Assembly (NCBI GenBank): GCA_029243545.1
Contig: JAQWRV010000017.1
Location: 1-64,000, forward strand
DNA from: Rhodospirillaceae bacterium
Lineage (GTDB): Bacteria > Pseudomonadota > Alphaproteobacteria > Rhodospirillales > Rhodospirillaceae
DNA: 64,000 bases
Reading direction: 5' to 3'
The translations under genes were made by a program, and so were the position numbers. Positions 9,041 through 17,218 of the stretch are shown in pieces (positions within the stretch are counted from its first letter, which is position 1; every line of letters starts with the position of its first letter). The notes under the pieces were generated by a model. That model was not told where the DNA came from and searched no databases. It was given only the letters and a program-made list of their open reading frames with translations.

Positions 9041-9222
9041 GGAGGTTGCAGCGCCTTAGAAGCTGCGAGCCTAATCATGCTCCTGGCCCGGACCACGCAG
9101 ATCCGGCCCTATCCTTGGTTCAACCCGCCCGCATGTCTTAGCACCAATGTCGCTTGCGTCCCTGCCAGAATCCCGCTACCTGTCAAGGGAATAAAAAGTA
9201 CGCTGTTCTATGGGGACGTTTT

Positions 9223-9954
9223 TTGACGCCTGAACTTCTGGTGTTAGCGGCAACAGCCGCCTCAATTGGCTTGGTGCACACGTTGCTTGGGCCTGATCAC
9301 TATGTGCCGTTTATCGTTATGGCTAAGGCACGCGGTTGGTCATTAGGTAAAGCCATGGGGGTCACCGCTCTGTGCGGTCTCGGTCACGTGGCTAGTTCCA
9401 TCACTATTGGTGTGATTGGCATCGCCTTAGCGATGTCCGTTGGCGGTCTCGAAATGCTTGAAGGCGTGCGTGGCAATTGGGCGGCCTGGGCGCTCATTGC
9501 CTTTGGACTGACCTATTTCGCCTGGGGTCTGAAGAAGGCTTACAAGGACCGGCCCCATAGCCACACCCACGATCATGGTGATGGCGTTCTGCACAACCAC
9601 AAACACAATCACCACAGTGGACATGCGCACGTGCATCCAACCAAAACGGGACTGGGTATAACGCCGTGGGCTTTATTTATTGTCTTTGTTCTTGGGCCCT
9701 GTGAGCCGTTGATACCGGTTTTGATGTATCCGGCTGCGCAAACGGGCCTCGCAGGCATGGATAGCATGGCTGGTGTGATCGCAATCTCAGCGATTTTCGG
9801 AGTGACAACGTTGGTGACTATGATGGCGGTTGTGGCTGTTGGGGTGGTTGGATTACGGCGTATTACTATTGGCCCGGCTACCCGCTTCAGCCATGCTTTA
9901 GCAGGTGGGGCGGTGGCCCTGTCGGGATGCGCCATCGTGTTTTTAGGAGTGTGA
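9223..9954 (+). CDS. integral membrane protein with HxxxxPDH motif, UreH / nickel-cobalt permease-like
   Basis: Six-helix membrane protein. Helix 1 carries HTLLGPDHYVPF, the GPDH form seen in UreH/RcnA-like putative Ni/Co transporters (true NiCoT proteins have HX4DH). A cytosolic or periplasmic loop at about 105-145 is packed with His (HSHTHDHGDGVLHNHKHNHH), typical of metal-handling permeases. GPCEPLIPVLMYPA matches the second conserved motif of the family. Start: TTG at 9223 with GGGGA just upstream; another TTG at 9154 is possible. Substrate is inferred to be a divalent metal; direction of transport unknown. It sits directly before the cupin genes, which need a metal. Confidence 0.78.
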   Translation: MTPELLVLAATAASIGLVHTLLGPDHYVPFIVMAKARGWSLGKAMGVTALCGLGHVASSITIGVIGIALAMSVGGLEMLEGVRGNWAAWALIAFGLTYFAWGLKKAYKDRPHSHTHDHGDGVLHNHKHNHHSGHAHVHPTKTGLGITPWALFIVFVLGPCEPLIPVLMYPAAQTGLAGMDSMAGVIAISAIFGVTTLVTMMAVVAVGVVGLRRITIGPATRFSHALAGGAVALSGCAIVFLGV

Positions 9955-9963
9955 AGAAGTGGC

Positions 9964-9993
9964 GGCAAGCCGTTTCTCGGCGCCGTTTTTTTT
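9964..9993 (+). terminator. rho-independent terminator after the metal permease-like gene
   Basis: GGC-AA-GCCG (9964-9972), a TTTCT loop and CGGC-GCC (9978-9984), followed by G and eight T. It lies directly downstream of the stop codon at 9954. Confidence 0.7.
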
Positions 9994-10029
9994 GCTATAA
10001 AGGAAGTTCGAAAAAGAAGGAGAGATGCT

Positions 10030-10308
10030 GTGACACTCGGAAGTCAAATAGGTAAAGGCAATCTTCGGCCAGACATGACGGCTGAAGAAAAAACGTGGTT
10101 CGAAGCAGAACTAAAAGAACAGATTTTGCGCTATGAAACCATCGTTAAGCAAATGGAAGACTTAGCGGCGCAACGTGAAGAGTGGGTCTCTGATTTTTTG
10201 CACAGAGTTCAGACCCGAGGGTTCCATTGGCATGCTGAATTCCGGCGCGTCATTCCCAAGGAAGAAATTCGCCCACGAGACGGCCGTCCGCTGCAGGTGA
10301 TCTACTAG
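10030..10308 (+). CDS. small hypothetical helical protein
   Basis: 92 residues, GTG start at 10030 preceded by AAGGAGAG. The middle (about 15-60) is a continuous amphipathic helix rich in E/K/Q (AEEKTWFEAELKEQILRYET, then IVKQMEDLAAQREEWVSDFL), likely a coiled coil. The tail (RGFHWHAEFRRVIPKEEI) is basic. No signal peptide. I do not recognise the family. It lies 80 bases before the first bicupin gene, after a terminator, so it may be co-transcribed with the cupins. Confidence 0.65.
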   Translation: MTLGSQIGKGNLRPDMTAEEKTWFEAELKEQILRYETIVKQMEDLAAQREEWVSDFLHRVQTRGFHWHAEFRRVIPKEEIRPRDGRPLQVIY

Positions 10309-10389
10309 ACTGCTCTAGAGAATGGTTTCAGTTTTAGGCCGCGCCCAGATTTCAACCGGATGCCGCGGCTGCACTAAAGGAGACGCATA

Positions 10390-11328
10390 ATGCCCCGCCC
10401 ACATATAGAACCGTTTGTTGACCGTGACGTCGGTTTTAAAAAAATGACTATGAAAGGCATGCCAAATGGCATGCAATATAAAACGCTGAGCATGGATACG
10501 GACGACGGGTCCGTTACCATGACGGTTCAATACGACGCGGGTTACAAGTCACCACCCGGCTTTTGTTACAACGAAATGGAGATCTTCATTCAAGAGGGCA
10601 ATCTCAAAGTCGGTGATCAAATCTGTGGCAAAGGGCACTACTTCTTTGTCCCGGCCGGCAAGGCTAGGCCTGCCATCTCAACGGACGAAGGCGCGCTGTG
10701 CTTGATTTTCTACAACTATGGCCCGCCCAGCTTTGAAGAGTCCGACGCCAATCATGACGACTGCGATGAAAAGCATTCCGCCAGTGTGAGTTCATACGAT
10801 GGCCTCGATTGGTCCAACAATGCGCTGTTCCCGGCGACGGCGCCTGGCTGTCTTCTTAAAATGCTGCATTACGACGATAAGACCCACGGCATGACGTTCT
10901 TGTACTGCATGGTGCCCGGCTTCTGGCAGGACAACATCAGCTACCATGACGTTGCCGAAGAGGCGTATCACATCTGGGGGACATCCTGGATGATGCAGTT
11001 CGGTAATTTGCCGACCGGCGGTTACTTCTGGCGTCCGGCATACGTCAATCATGGTTGCTTTGCTTCCGAGCACGGCATTCTCGCCATCGGCCGTACCGAT
11101 GGAGACCTGCACAACCACTTCCATCATGATCCGTATTCGTCGCCGCAAGAAAATGCTGAGCGTGCAGCATCGCGTTTAGCCCGCCAGCGTCCGGCCATGT
11201 ACAAGTGGATTTTGACGCAGGATCACAACCACGTGCCGCACGACTTTGAGAATCCGCACGATCATGTGGATCCGATGAAGTCTGGCCCCGCCCAGGTGCT
11301 TCAACCAGATGGCAGCCACTGGCCTTAG
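10390..11328 (+). CDS. bicupin protein, copy 1
   Basis: 312 residues, two cupin barrels, no signal peptide. The N-terminal barrel (about 45-125) has NEMEIFIQEG and GHYFFVPAGKARP but no His ligands where cupin motif 1 expects HxH. The C-terminal barrel (about 165-250) keeps candidate ligands: YHDVAEEAYHIWG and RPAYVNHG, followed by the His-rich DLHNHFHHDP. So one working metal site is likely, in the C-terminal barrel. A tail with HNHVPHDF and DDHV-like residues follows. Cupins of this kind include dioxygenases, isomerases and plain binding proteins; the reaction is unknown. A close paralogue lies downstream beyond a strong terminator. Ribosome site AAAGGAG. Confidence 0.85.
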   Translation: MPRPHIEPFVDRDVGFKKMTMKGMPNGMQYKTLSMDTDDGSVTMTVQYDAGYKSPPGFCYNEMEIFIQEGNLKVGDQICGKGHYFFVPAGKARPAISTDEGALCLIFYNYGPPSFEESDANHDDCDEKHSASVSSYDGLDWSNNALFPATAPGCLLKMLHYDDKTHGMTFLYCMVPGFWQDNISYHDVAEEAYHIWGTSWMMQFGNLPTGGYFWRPAYVNHGCFASEHGILAIGRTDGDLHNHFHHDPYSSPQENAERAASRLARQRPAMYKWILTQDHNHVPHDFENPHDHVDPMKSGPAQVLQPDGSHWP

Positions 11329-11390
11329 GCGTGCCAGCACGACGACCATAAGCGCGGAGTGCGCAGGGCCTTTATTGCAAACCGTTTTCA

Positions 11391-11424
11391 GGAAAGCCCG
11401 GTCTTTTGACCGGGCTTTCCTTTT
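11391..11424 (+). terminator. strong rho-independent terminator between the two bicupin copies
   Basis: A perfect 13-base-pair stem, GGAAAGCCCGGTC (11391-11403) with GACCGGGCTTTCC (11408-11420), a TTTT loop and a trailing TTTT. It separates the paralogous bicupin genes, so the second copy needs its own promoter (in 11425-11481) or read-through. Confidence 0.9.
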
Positions 11425-11481
11425 GCTTGCAGTAGCGCATCTGCGTTACCGTCAAAGAACAGAATATAACGGAGACGCCCC

Positions 11482-12426
11482 ATGCCCCGCCCGCACGTAG
11501 AACCCTATGTTGACCGTGACTTCGGCTTCAAGAAAATGACTTTGTCTGGGATGCCCAATGGAATCCAATACAAGACCTTGAGTATGGATACGGACAATGG
11601 CGCGGTGACAATGACGGTGCAGTACGATGCAGGTTTCAGCCAGCCGCCGGGCTTTAGTTGCTCGGAATACGAATTTCTATTGATGGAAGGCAGCGTCACC
11701 ATAGGTGATCAGATCTGGACAAAAGGCTCTTACTTTTATGTGCCGGCCGGAGTGCACATGCCCAAGTGGTCATCCAAAGAAGGGGCCTTGGCGTTGATCT
11801 TCTATAATTTTGGTCCGCCCAGCTTCCAAGAATCCGATGCGGATCACGATGATGCCGATGACCGCACCCAACTTAAGATGATCAATTCCTACGAAGGCTT
11901 GGATTGGATGATGACTGCTCGGCGCATGCCCGGTGTGGCGCCTGGGTGCGGCGTCAAACCGTTGCGCAACGATCCCAAGACCGGCGCATCGACGTTTCTC
12001 TACTGCATGGTACCCGGCTTCTGGCAGGACAACATCAGCTATCATGATGTTGCCGAGGAGGCTTACCACATCTGGGGAACATCGTGGATGATGCAGTTCG
12101 GCAACCTGCCCACCGGTGGTTACTTCTGGCGCCCCGCCTATATCAACCACGGTTGCTTCGCATCCGAGAAGGGCATCCTCGCTATTGGCCGGACAGATGG
12201 GGACCTGCACAATCACTTTCATCACGACCCATTCTCAAACCCGAAAGAAAATGCCGAGCGTGCCGCAGCTGTATATGCCCGCCAGCGCCCAGCCATGTAC
12301 AAATGGATTCTGACCCAGGATCATAATCATGTGCCGCACGACTTCGAGAATCCGGATGATCATGTGGATCCGATGAAATCTGGCCCCTCGCAAATGATTG
12401 AGTCCGACGGCAGCCACTGGCCATAG
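11482..12426 (+). CDS. bicupin protein, copy 2
   Basis: 314 residues, paralogue of the preceding bicupin with the same layout. The segment from FLYCMVPGFWQDNISYHDV to the end is nearly the same in both proteins, whereas the N-terminal barrel differs more (SEYEFLLMEGS for NEMEIFIQEGN). As in copy 1, the N-terminal barrel lacks HxH and the C-terminal barrel keeps YHDVAEEAYHIWG, RPAYINHG and HNHFHHDP. Most codon differences in the shared part are in third positions (see findings), so both copies are under selection. ATG start with GGAGACG upstream. The two may form a heteromer or act on related substrates; this is a guess. Confidence 0.85.
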   Translation: MPRPHVEPYVDRDFGFKKMTLSGMPNGIQYKTLSMDTDNGAVTMTVQYDAGFSQPPGFSCSEYEFLLMEGSVTIGDQIWTKGSYFYVPAGVHMPKWSSKEGALALIFYNFGPPSFQESDADHDDADDRTQLKMINSYEGLDWMMTARRMPGVAPGCGVKPLRNDPKTGASTFLYCMVPGFWQDNISYHDVAEEAYHIWGTSWMMQFGNLPTGGYFWRPAYINHGCFASEKGILAIGRTDGDLHNHFHHDPFSNPKENAERAAAVYARQRPAMYKWILTQDHNHVPHDFENPDDHVDPMKSGPSQMIESDGSHWP

Positions 12427-12596
12427 GCGCTGAACGATGGTCAGAAAATCACGCCCGTTCTGGACTCCGATCCACAAGTGGATTGCGCTGACTGACCCAG
12501 ATTGCGGAATATTGAGAATGTATTTGAACTTTGGTCCTGGCGTAGGGCTGGAGTTTGAGACAACGGAACTTGGAATTGTAACAGGTGGACTCTGAC

Positions 12597-14072
12597 ATGG
12601 TACGGCGGACATTCTCTCGGCGCAGCTTCAACAAGACCGCATCGGTTACTGCTGCTGGACCTTTCATTCACAGCAGGCGTGCCCGCGCACAAGAAACAGC
12701 CGATGTGATTGTCATCGGTGCAGGTTTGGCCGGATTGAATGCTGCCGGCATCATGGCGGACTCAGGCCTTAATGTGACTGTCCTTGAGGGGAGCTCTCGC
12801 ATCGGCGGGCGGGTTTGGTCTACTACAAAAACCTGGGAGACGAATGCCGGAGAAGTGCCAATCGAGCTGGGGGCGTCTCAAATCAGCGGCTCCTATGCGC
12901 GAGTACTCGACGCGGTGGATCGGTTAGGGCTGACCCTCATTGATCAAGATCGCGAAGTCCTGCCATTTTCGTTCCACATGAACGGCATGCATATTAAGGC
13001 CGGCGATTGGGCCGATTCTCCCGCCAATCCGTTAGAGGGCGAAGAGCGCGAGATTCCGGCAACGGCGTATGGGTCGACCACGCTGGCAAAGCTGAATCCG
13101 CTGGTAGAACTGGACGACTGGCTCGACCCACGGTTTTCTGATTACGACGTTTCGGTCCATGACCTCATGAAACGCAACGGCGTTTCGGAACAGGGTATTC
13201 GATTCTCGACTGTTTCAGGGCTCGGAACGGAAATTCATAGCGTGTCGGCGTTGCGCTATTTCCAGGAACGGACCCGGGGCACATTAGAGTCCCAGTTCGT
13301 CGGCCCATTGGATGAGGATGGCAAGCCGATTGAGTTTTGGCCCAAGAACATTCTGGGTGGTACGGCGATGCTGCCTCGGGCAATGGTGGCGCAACTGCCC
13401 GGCCGCGTTCATACAAATAAGCATGTTGCTGCCATTGAAATTGAAGATGACGGTGTCGATGTCCGTACGCTTGATGGGAGCCGCTACCGTGCCCGTTTTG
13501 TCATTTCGTCGTTGCCATTCACGGTGCTGCGCTCCCTCTCTATTTGGCCACGGCCGCCGGGCCCTCAATTCCAAGCTATCCAGCAACTCAACTACGCAGA
13601 AACGACACGAGCCTTTTGTCGTATCAAAGAACCCTTCTGGCAGGAAGATGGCTTCGAGCCATCCATAAATTCCGACGGAGCCGTTCGCATGTTTTGGGTT
13701 ATGGACAATCATTCCGGCGAGGGCGAGCACCGCGGTATGTTCGTAGTGACAGGGCAAGCCGCGTTCCGCGTTTCTGCCCGTTCGCCAGAAGCTGCATCGG
13801 CCTATTTGGTAAAGGAATTGGAACGCATGCGTCCTGCTTCCAAAGGGCAGGTCGAGGTCCTGAGGTATCATTCCTGGGGTAACGAGCCATTGCAACGCGG
13901 CTGCAGCCCCATGTTTGCTCCGGGTCAGGTCACGGCGTTCGCCAATGAAATGATAATTCCGCACGGTCGGTTGCATTTCGCCGGGGAGCATACGCGGCGG
14001 CTCGAATACGGTATGGAAGCGGCAATGGAATCCGGTGAGCGCGCCGCGTTTGAAGTTCTCGATCGCACCTAG
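12597..14072 (+). CDS. FAD-dependent amine oxidase family protein with Tat signal
   Basis: About 491 residues. N-terminus RRTFSRRSFNK is a twin-arginine motif followed by a short, weakly hydrophobic stretch and a cleavage-like ARAQE, so export to the periplasm folded with FAD is likely. The FAD fold follows: VIVIGAGLAGLNAAG, LEGSSRIGGRVW, and near the C-terminus HFAGEHTRRLEYGMEAAM. These are hallmarks of flavin monoamine oxidase/amino-acid oxidase enzymes. ATG at 12597 was chosen because the Tat motif starts within ten residues; a GTG at 12585 is also possible. It is followed directly by two more cupin genes, suggesting a shared pathway that oxidises an amine or a related compound outside the cytoplasm. 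Confidence 0.88.
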   Translation: MVRRTFSRRSFNKTASVTAAGPFIHSRRARAQETADVIVIGAGLAGLNAAGIMADSGLNVTVLEGSSRIGGRVWSTTKTWETNAGEVPIELGASQISGSYARVLDAVDRLGLTLIDQDREVLPFSFHMNGMHIKAGDWADSPANPLEGEEREIPATAYGSTTLAKLNPLVELDDWLDPRFSDYDVSVHDLMKRNGVSEQGIRFSTVSGLGTEIHSVSALRYFQERTRGTLESQFVGPLDEDGKPIEFWPKNILGGTAMLPRAMVAQLPGRVHTNKHVAAIEIEDDGVDVRTLDGSRYRARFVISSLPFTVLRSLSIWPRPPGPQFQAIQQLNYAETTRAFCRIKEPFWQEDGFEPSINSDGAVRMFWVMDNHSGEGEHRGMFVVTGQAAFRVSARSPEAASAYLVKELERMRPASKGQVEVLRYHSWGNEPLQRGCSPMFAPGQVTAFANEMIIPHGRLHFAGEHTRRLEYGMEAAMESGERAAFEVLDRT

Positions 14073-14090
14073 TTGAACTGGAAGACTCAG

Positions 14091-14819
14091 ATGCCCGGCC
14101 CCACGCTGTCTCATAATCTGTCGGTTTGCTTTCCGTCGGCGGATATTCCCTGGCATGACATGGGTGATATTTGGCCCTGTAATTGCGACGGGCGCATTCT
14201 ACGGACATTGGACGATGGTTCCGTTCGTAGCGCGGTGGTGCGGCTCTCGGCCGGAGATGGGCGCGATGAAACAGACCCAGTAGTGGCAACAGTTCAGGGC
14301 TATGTGCTGTCTGGCGAACTTGCCCTGGGAGACGTCGCATTAACGCCAAGGGGGTTCTTTGCCGTTCCACCGGGGCACGCTTTGCCGGCGCTATCATGTT
14401 CCCAGGACGTCGAAATATTGCTGATTTTCGAAGTGGAGGGCGCGTCGGCCAAAGACACTGAACCCGTATTCCTGCGGTCTGCTTTTGATATAGATCCCAT
14501 ATTGCCGGTGATAAACGGGGAACCAATCCTTGGCTTTGAACGCCGGGTGTTATGGGAGGACCCCGAAAGCGGCGCGGATACCCGGTTGTTGAAAGTGCCG
14601 GCTGGATTCGAGGGAAAGGGAACCAATTGGCACCCGGTGCATGAAGAAATCTTTTGTCTGGAAGGTGATATTGGCCCGGACGACAAACGCCTGTTGAAAC
14701 CGGGGTCCTATTTGCATAACCCAGCCTTCGGCGTGCATGGCTATCACGAACATTCTAATGGCGGCGCCACAGTGTTGGAATGGCACGATGGCCGCTGGGC
14801 GATAAACTTTGTCTCATAA
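14091..14819 (+). CDS. bicupin protein, third in cluster
   Basis: 242 residues from the ATG at 14091 (GGAAGA upstream; the frame is open back to 14073, right after the oxidase stop). Two cupin barrels. The N-terminal one (YVLSGELALGDVALTPRGFF, about 73-92) has no His ligands. The C-terminal one has NWHPVHEEIFCLEGDI and GSYLHNPAFGVHGYHEH, a full cupin ligand set (HxxHEE plus His in motif 2), as in DUF4437/ChrR-like cupins. No signal peptide. Tightly linked to the amine oxidase gene upstream and to another bicupin 11 bases downstream, so one operon is likely. Reaction unknown. Confidence 0.82.
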   Translation: MPGPTLSHNLSVCFPSADIPWHDMGDIWPCNCDGRILRTLDDGSVRSAVVRLSAGDGRDETDPVVATVQGYVLSGELALGDVALTPRGFFAVPPGHALPALSCSQDVEILLIFEVEGASAKDTEPVFLRSAFDIDPILPVINGEPILGFERRVLWEDPESGADTRLLKVPAGFEGKGTNWHPVHEEIFCLEGDIGPDDKRLLKPGSYLHNPAFGVHGYHEHSNGGATVLEWHDGRWAINFVS

Positions 14820-14830
14820 AGGGGACTGTC

Positions 14831-15562
14831 ATGCGTGACCCCGTACCGTTTCTAGATACCAAAACCATGGACTGGGATCAGCCCGGCCCGCCCGGCGTGT
14901 ATTCTAAACTGTTGAGCTGCGACCCGGCTACCGGCGAGCGTACCGCGCTGAATCGCCTGGTGCCTGAAGACGGCATGAATCCGCCTGGGGCTGCTCATTA
15001 CCACCACACCACGGAAGAGCTACTGGTCGTCAAAGGGCGCATGACGTTTGACAGTCAGGTGTGGCTGACACCCCAGTCTTACTGTTTTCATCCGCCGGAA
15101 ACTGTGCATGGCTTTAAAAGCGCAGTGCCCGAGGAATCATGGTTTCTCTCGCGTATCGGCCAGGCGTTAGATTTCAATTTTATCGAAGAGCCGAAACAGC
15201 TCTCGCCCTACTATGTCAGTGATAAACCACCTGCGCGGGCCGTGGCCTATCATGCCGACCCACCCGGTGGTGAGTGGAAAACCATTGAGAACGTTGAACG
15301 CTACGTGCTGAGTCTTCATCCAGATACAGGAGAGGGGTCGGTGCTGCTGCGCACCAAGTCTGGTTGGTTGTCGGGTGTGGACGGTGAGCCGTTACAAAGG
15401 TTTGAAGAGATGTTTGTGCTTGAGGGTGCGCTCATCTGTTCAGACGGACACATCTACCGTGACGGCTGCTATCAGTTTGAACAGCCCGGCACGCTGCGGC
15501 GGCAGTTAACCTGTGCGGAATCTGCGCTGATTTACTTAACCGTCGGGCCGGTTACTCAGTAG
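14831..15562 (+). CDS. bicupin protein, fourth in cluster
   Basis: 243 residues from the ATG at 14831 (AAAGGGG upstream). Here the ligands are in the first barrel: AAHYHHTTEELLVVKGRM and SYCFHPPETVHGF form a canonical motif 1 (HxH...EE) and motif 2. The second barrel (FEEMFVLEGALI, DGCYQFEQPG) has lost His. It is thus the mirror image of the gene before it, whose second barrel is the intact one. The 3' end overlaps the convergent DUF6491 gene by 11 bases. Reaction unknown. Confidence 0.82.
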   Translation: MRDPVPFLDTKTMDWDQPGPPGVYSKLLSCDPATGERTALNRLVPEDGMNPPGAAHYHHTTEELLVVKGRMTFDSQVWLTPQSYCFHPPETVHGFKSAVPEESWFLSRIGQALDFNFIEEPKQLSPYYVSDKPPARAVAYHADPPGGEWKTIENVERYVLSLHPDTGEGSVLLRTKSGWLSGVDGEPLQRFEEMFVLEGALICSDGHIYRDGCYQFEQPGTLRRQLTCAESALIYLTVGPVTQ

Positions 15563-15941
15563 AAGCGGTTCGGCCGTATTTGCGGTCCATGAGGGCGTTG
15601 GCGTCCTCTTCGGTGATGTCGACGATCTTATCGATCATGCAAGCTGTGCCAGCACGCAAAACAGTAAGGCGATCCTGTTTACACAGTCGGTTAATTGACG
15701 TGGAGTAACCGAAACCACCTTCAATTTTAAGGCCACTGCAGCGGTTGAGAAGATCAATGCGTTTGTAGCCGCCTTTGCCCTTCATCTCCACCAAGATCGT
15801 CTTATTGTCGATCACAGGGGTCTGATCAATGGCGGACAAGCGAATGCATTGCTGCTCTTCGCCATCTGCAGCGAGCGCCAGCGCGCTTGCGAACGCCAGG
15901 GTGGCTACGAGGGAAAGCCCAAACATTTTGAACGATGTCAT
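15552..15941 (-). CDS. secreted DUF6491 family protein, copy 1
   Basis: 129 residues with a Sec signal peptide ending near ALALAADG. The mature part has the DUF6491 pattern: CIRLSAIDQTPVIDNKTILV, RCSGLKIEGGFGYSTSINRLC, then C-MIDKIVDITEED. Four Cys residues could pair in the periplasm. No activity is known for the family. The next gene upstream is a paralogue transcribed in the same direction 22 bases away. Confidence 0.8.
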   Translation of the reverse strand: MTSFKMFGLSLVATLAFASALALAADGEEQQCIRLSAIDQTPVIDNKTILVEMKGKGGYKRIDLLNRCSGLKIEGGFGYSTSINRLCKQDRLTVLRAGTACMIDKIVDITEEDANALMDRKYGRTASTE

Positions 15942-15963
15942 GATCGCCTCCTAAATTTCTATT

Positions 15964-16356
15964 TTACCGGTTCGCTATTAGTGATTTGGCATCTTCTTCG
16001 CTGATAACTGTGATCCGCGCCAGGCCGCAACGTGAGCCGATGCCACCCAGTACCGTGATGATGTCACCTTTGCACAGCTGTGTCAGTGGCGTGGCATAGC
16101 TGAAGCCGCCTTCAATTTTCAGACCGGGGCATCGATTTTGCGTTTCCATTTTGCGCCAGCCGTCATAGCTTTTCATTTCCACAACGATGGTTTGGTTACT
16201 AACGGCTTTGGTCCGTTTGATCCGGGTCAGAGGCAGGCACTGGTCGACCTCGCCGATCTCAGGAATATTGACTTCAGCCAAAACGGGCGCCGCAGGGGGG
16301 AGGGCGATCACGGCAACTAGAGCTAATCCTGTGAGGCATGATCTAACTGAAATCAC
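15964..16356 (-). CDS. secreted DUF6491 family protein, copy 2
   Basis: 130 residues, signal peptide ending near APVLAEV. Mature part matches the neighbouring copy (QCLPLTRIKRTKAVSNQTIV, NRCPGLKIEGGFSYATPLTQ, CGLARITVISEEDA), with the same Cys pattern. The two genes form a tandem pair on the minus strand inside an otherwise plus-strand cluster. Function unknown. Confidence 0.8.
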   Translation of the reverse strand: MISVRSCLTGLALVAVIALPPAAPVLAEVNIPEIGEVDQCLPLTRIKRTKAVSNQTIVVEMKSYDGWRKMETQNRCPGLKIEGGFSYATPLTQLCKGDIITVLGGIGSRCGLARITVISEEDAKSLIANR

Positions 16357-16534
16357 GGCGGTATCCTTTCACAGCTATCCGAACCGGGCGGGAATCGGAT
16401 GTGTAATATGGGACAGTCTGCATGGTAAATAAGGCAAAACTTTGAAGGTTTTGCAATCGTCACAAGGCTGTGAGGCACTTTTCATGGTCAGGCGCTCAGC
16501 CTAGGGTCTGGGGCAAATAGAGGAGAAGGGCATT

Positions 16535-17218
16535 ATGACGCGGCTGTACCGTGGTACGATTTCTTATGATCGGGAAGACGGTGGAGCATTCGGCCGGGAA
16601 TTCTTTACAGTCTCTGTTGAGCCTGACGGTTCTCGCACACTGCGATGCCTCTGTGAAATGGACGACATCGCTCTCGTGCGCGACGTGACCTACACTGTAG
16701 ATAAGGATTTCCGAGCCATTGATTGTTTTGTCCGAGTGAGCAGTGAAAATCAATTCATCGGCGCGGGCTGGTTCCGATTCACCAATTCTTTTGCAGAAGG
16801 GCAATCGTATTCGGCCGTCAACGGGCATGTTTCGCAAAAACTGCTTGCGAATGGCCGGCCGCGTTTGTTCGGCACGCACCCCCTGAGTGTTGATATCTGG
16901 AAGTGCATCCATATTGACCGCTCTCGCCCGGGTGAAGTGCAAGCTCTGACGGATTGCTTTAATTGTTCATCCGCGCCTAACGGCGCATCGGGCCCTCTGT
17001 TGACGCCCAAGTCCTATGACATGGTGTACCAGGGTGCTGAGACAGTTACAGTGCCGGCTGGTGAATTCGCGTGCGAACGCTATGACTGGCAGACTGGCAC
17101 GGGCCGCACGCTGAATCTTTACACCGTGCCCGGAGACTGGCTTCCGGTGCGCACGGTGGTCCCAGAAATGGGCCGGTATTATGATTTGGTTGAATTCGAA
17201 TACGTGAGGGATAGATGA
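16535..17218 (+). CDS. conserved-looking hypothetical protein, beta-rich
   Basis: 227 residues, no signal peptide. ATG with a good ribosome site (AGAGGAGAAGG). The chain alternates short beta-type stretches (MTRLYRGTISYDREDGG, RTLRCLCEMDDIALVRDVTY) and ends with PAGEFACERYDWQTGTGRTL and FEYVRD. The late part resembles the beta-sandwich tail of DUF3108-like proteins (a 'VPAGEF.C..' phrase), but I would not assign it. Overlaps the flavoprotein gene downstream by four bases (ATGA), so the products may act together. Confidence 0.7.
   Translation: MTRLYRGTISYDREDGGAFGREFFTVSVEPDGSRTLRCLCEMDDIALVRDVTYTVDKDFRAIDCFVRVSSENQFIGAGWFRFTNSFAEGQSYSAVNGHVSQKLLANGRPRLFGTHPLSVDIWKCIHIDRSRPGEVQALTDCFNCSSAPNGASGPLLTPKSYDMVYQGAETVTVPAGEFACERYDWQTGTGRTLNLYTVPGDWLPVRTVVPEMGRYYDLVEFEYVRDR

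Noticed and set aside
9160-9195. CCCGCTACCTGTCAAGGGA looks like part of a cobalamin riboswitch core (CCCGCxxCTGT) ahead of the metal permease-like gene.
   Set aside because: The spacing has an extra base, the B12 box and the flanking stems are missing, and too little room is left before the start codon.
10390-12426. Recent tandem duplication of the bicupin gene.
   Set aside because: Abundant third-base differences in the conserved half show that the copies are old.
13284-14156. A 290-residue open frame on the minus strand opposite the amine oxidase gene.
   Set aside because: The plus strand encodes a complete FAD enzyme with all motifs; the antisense frame has no likeness to any family and is a codon-bias shadow.
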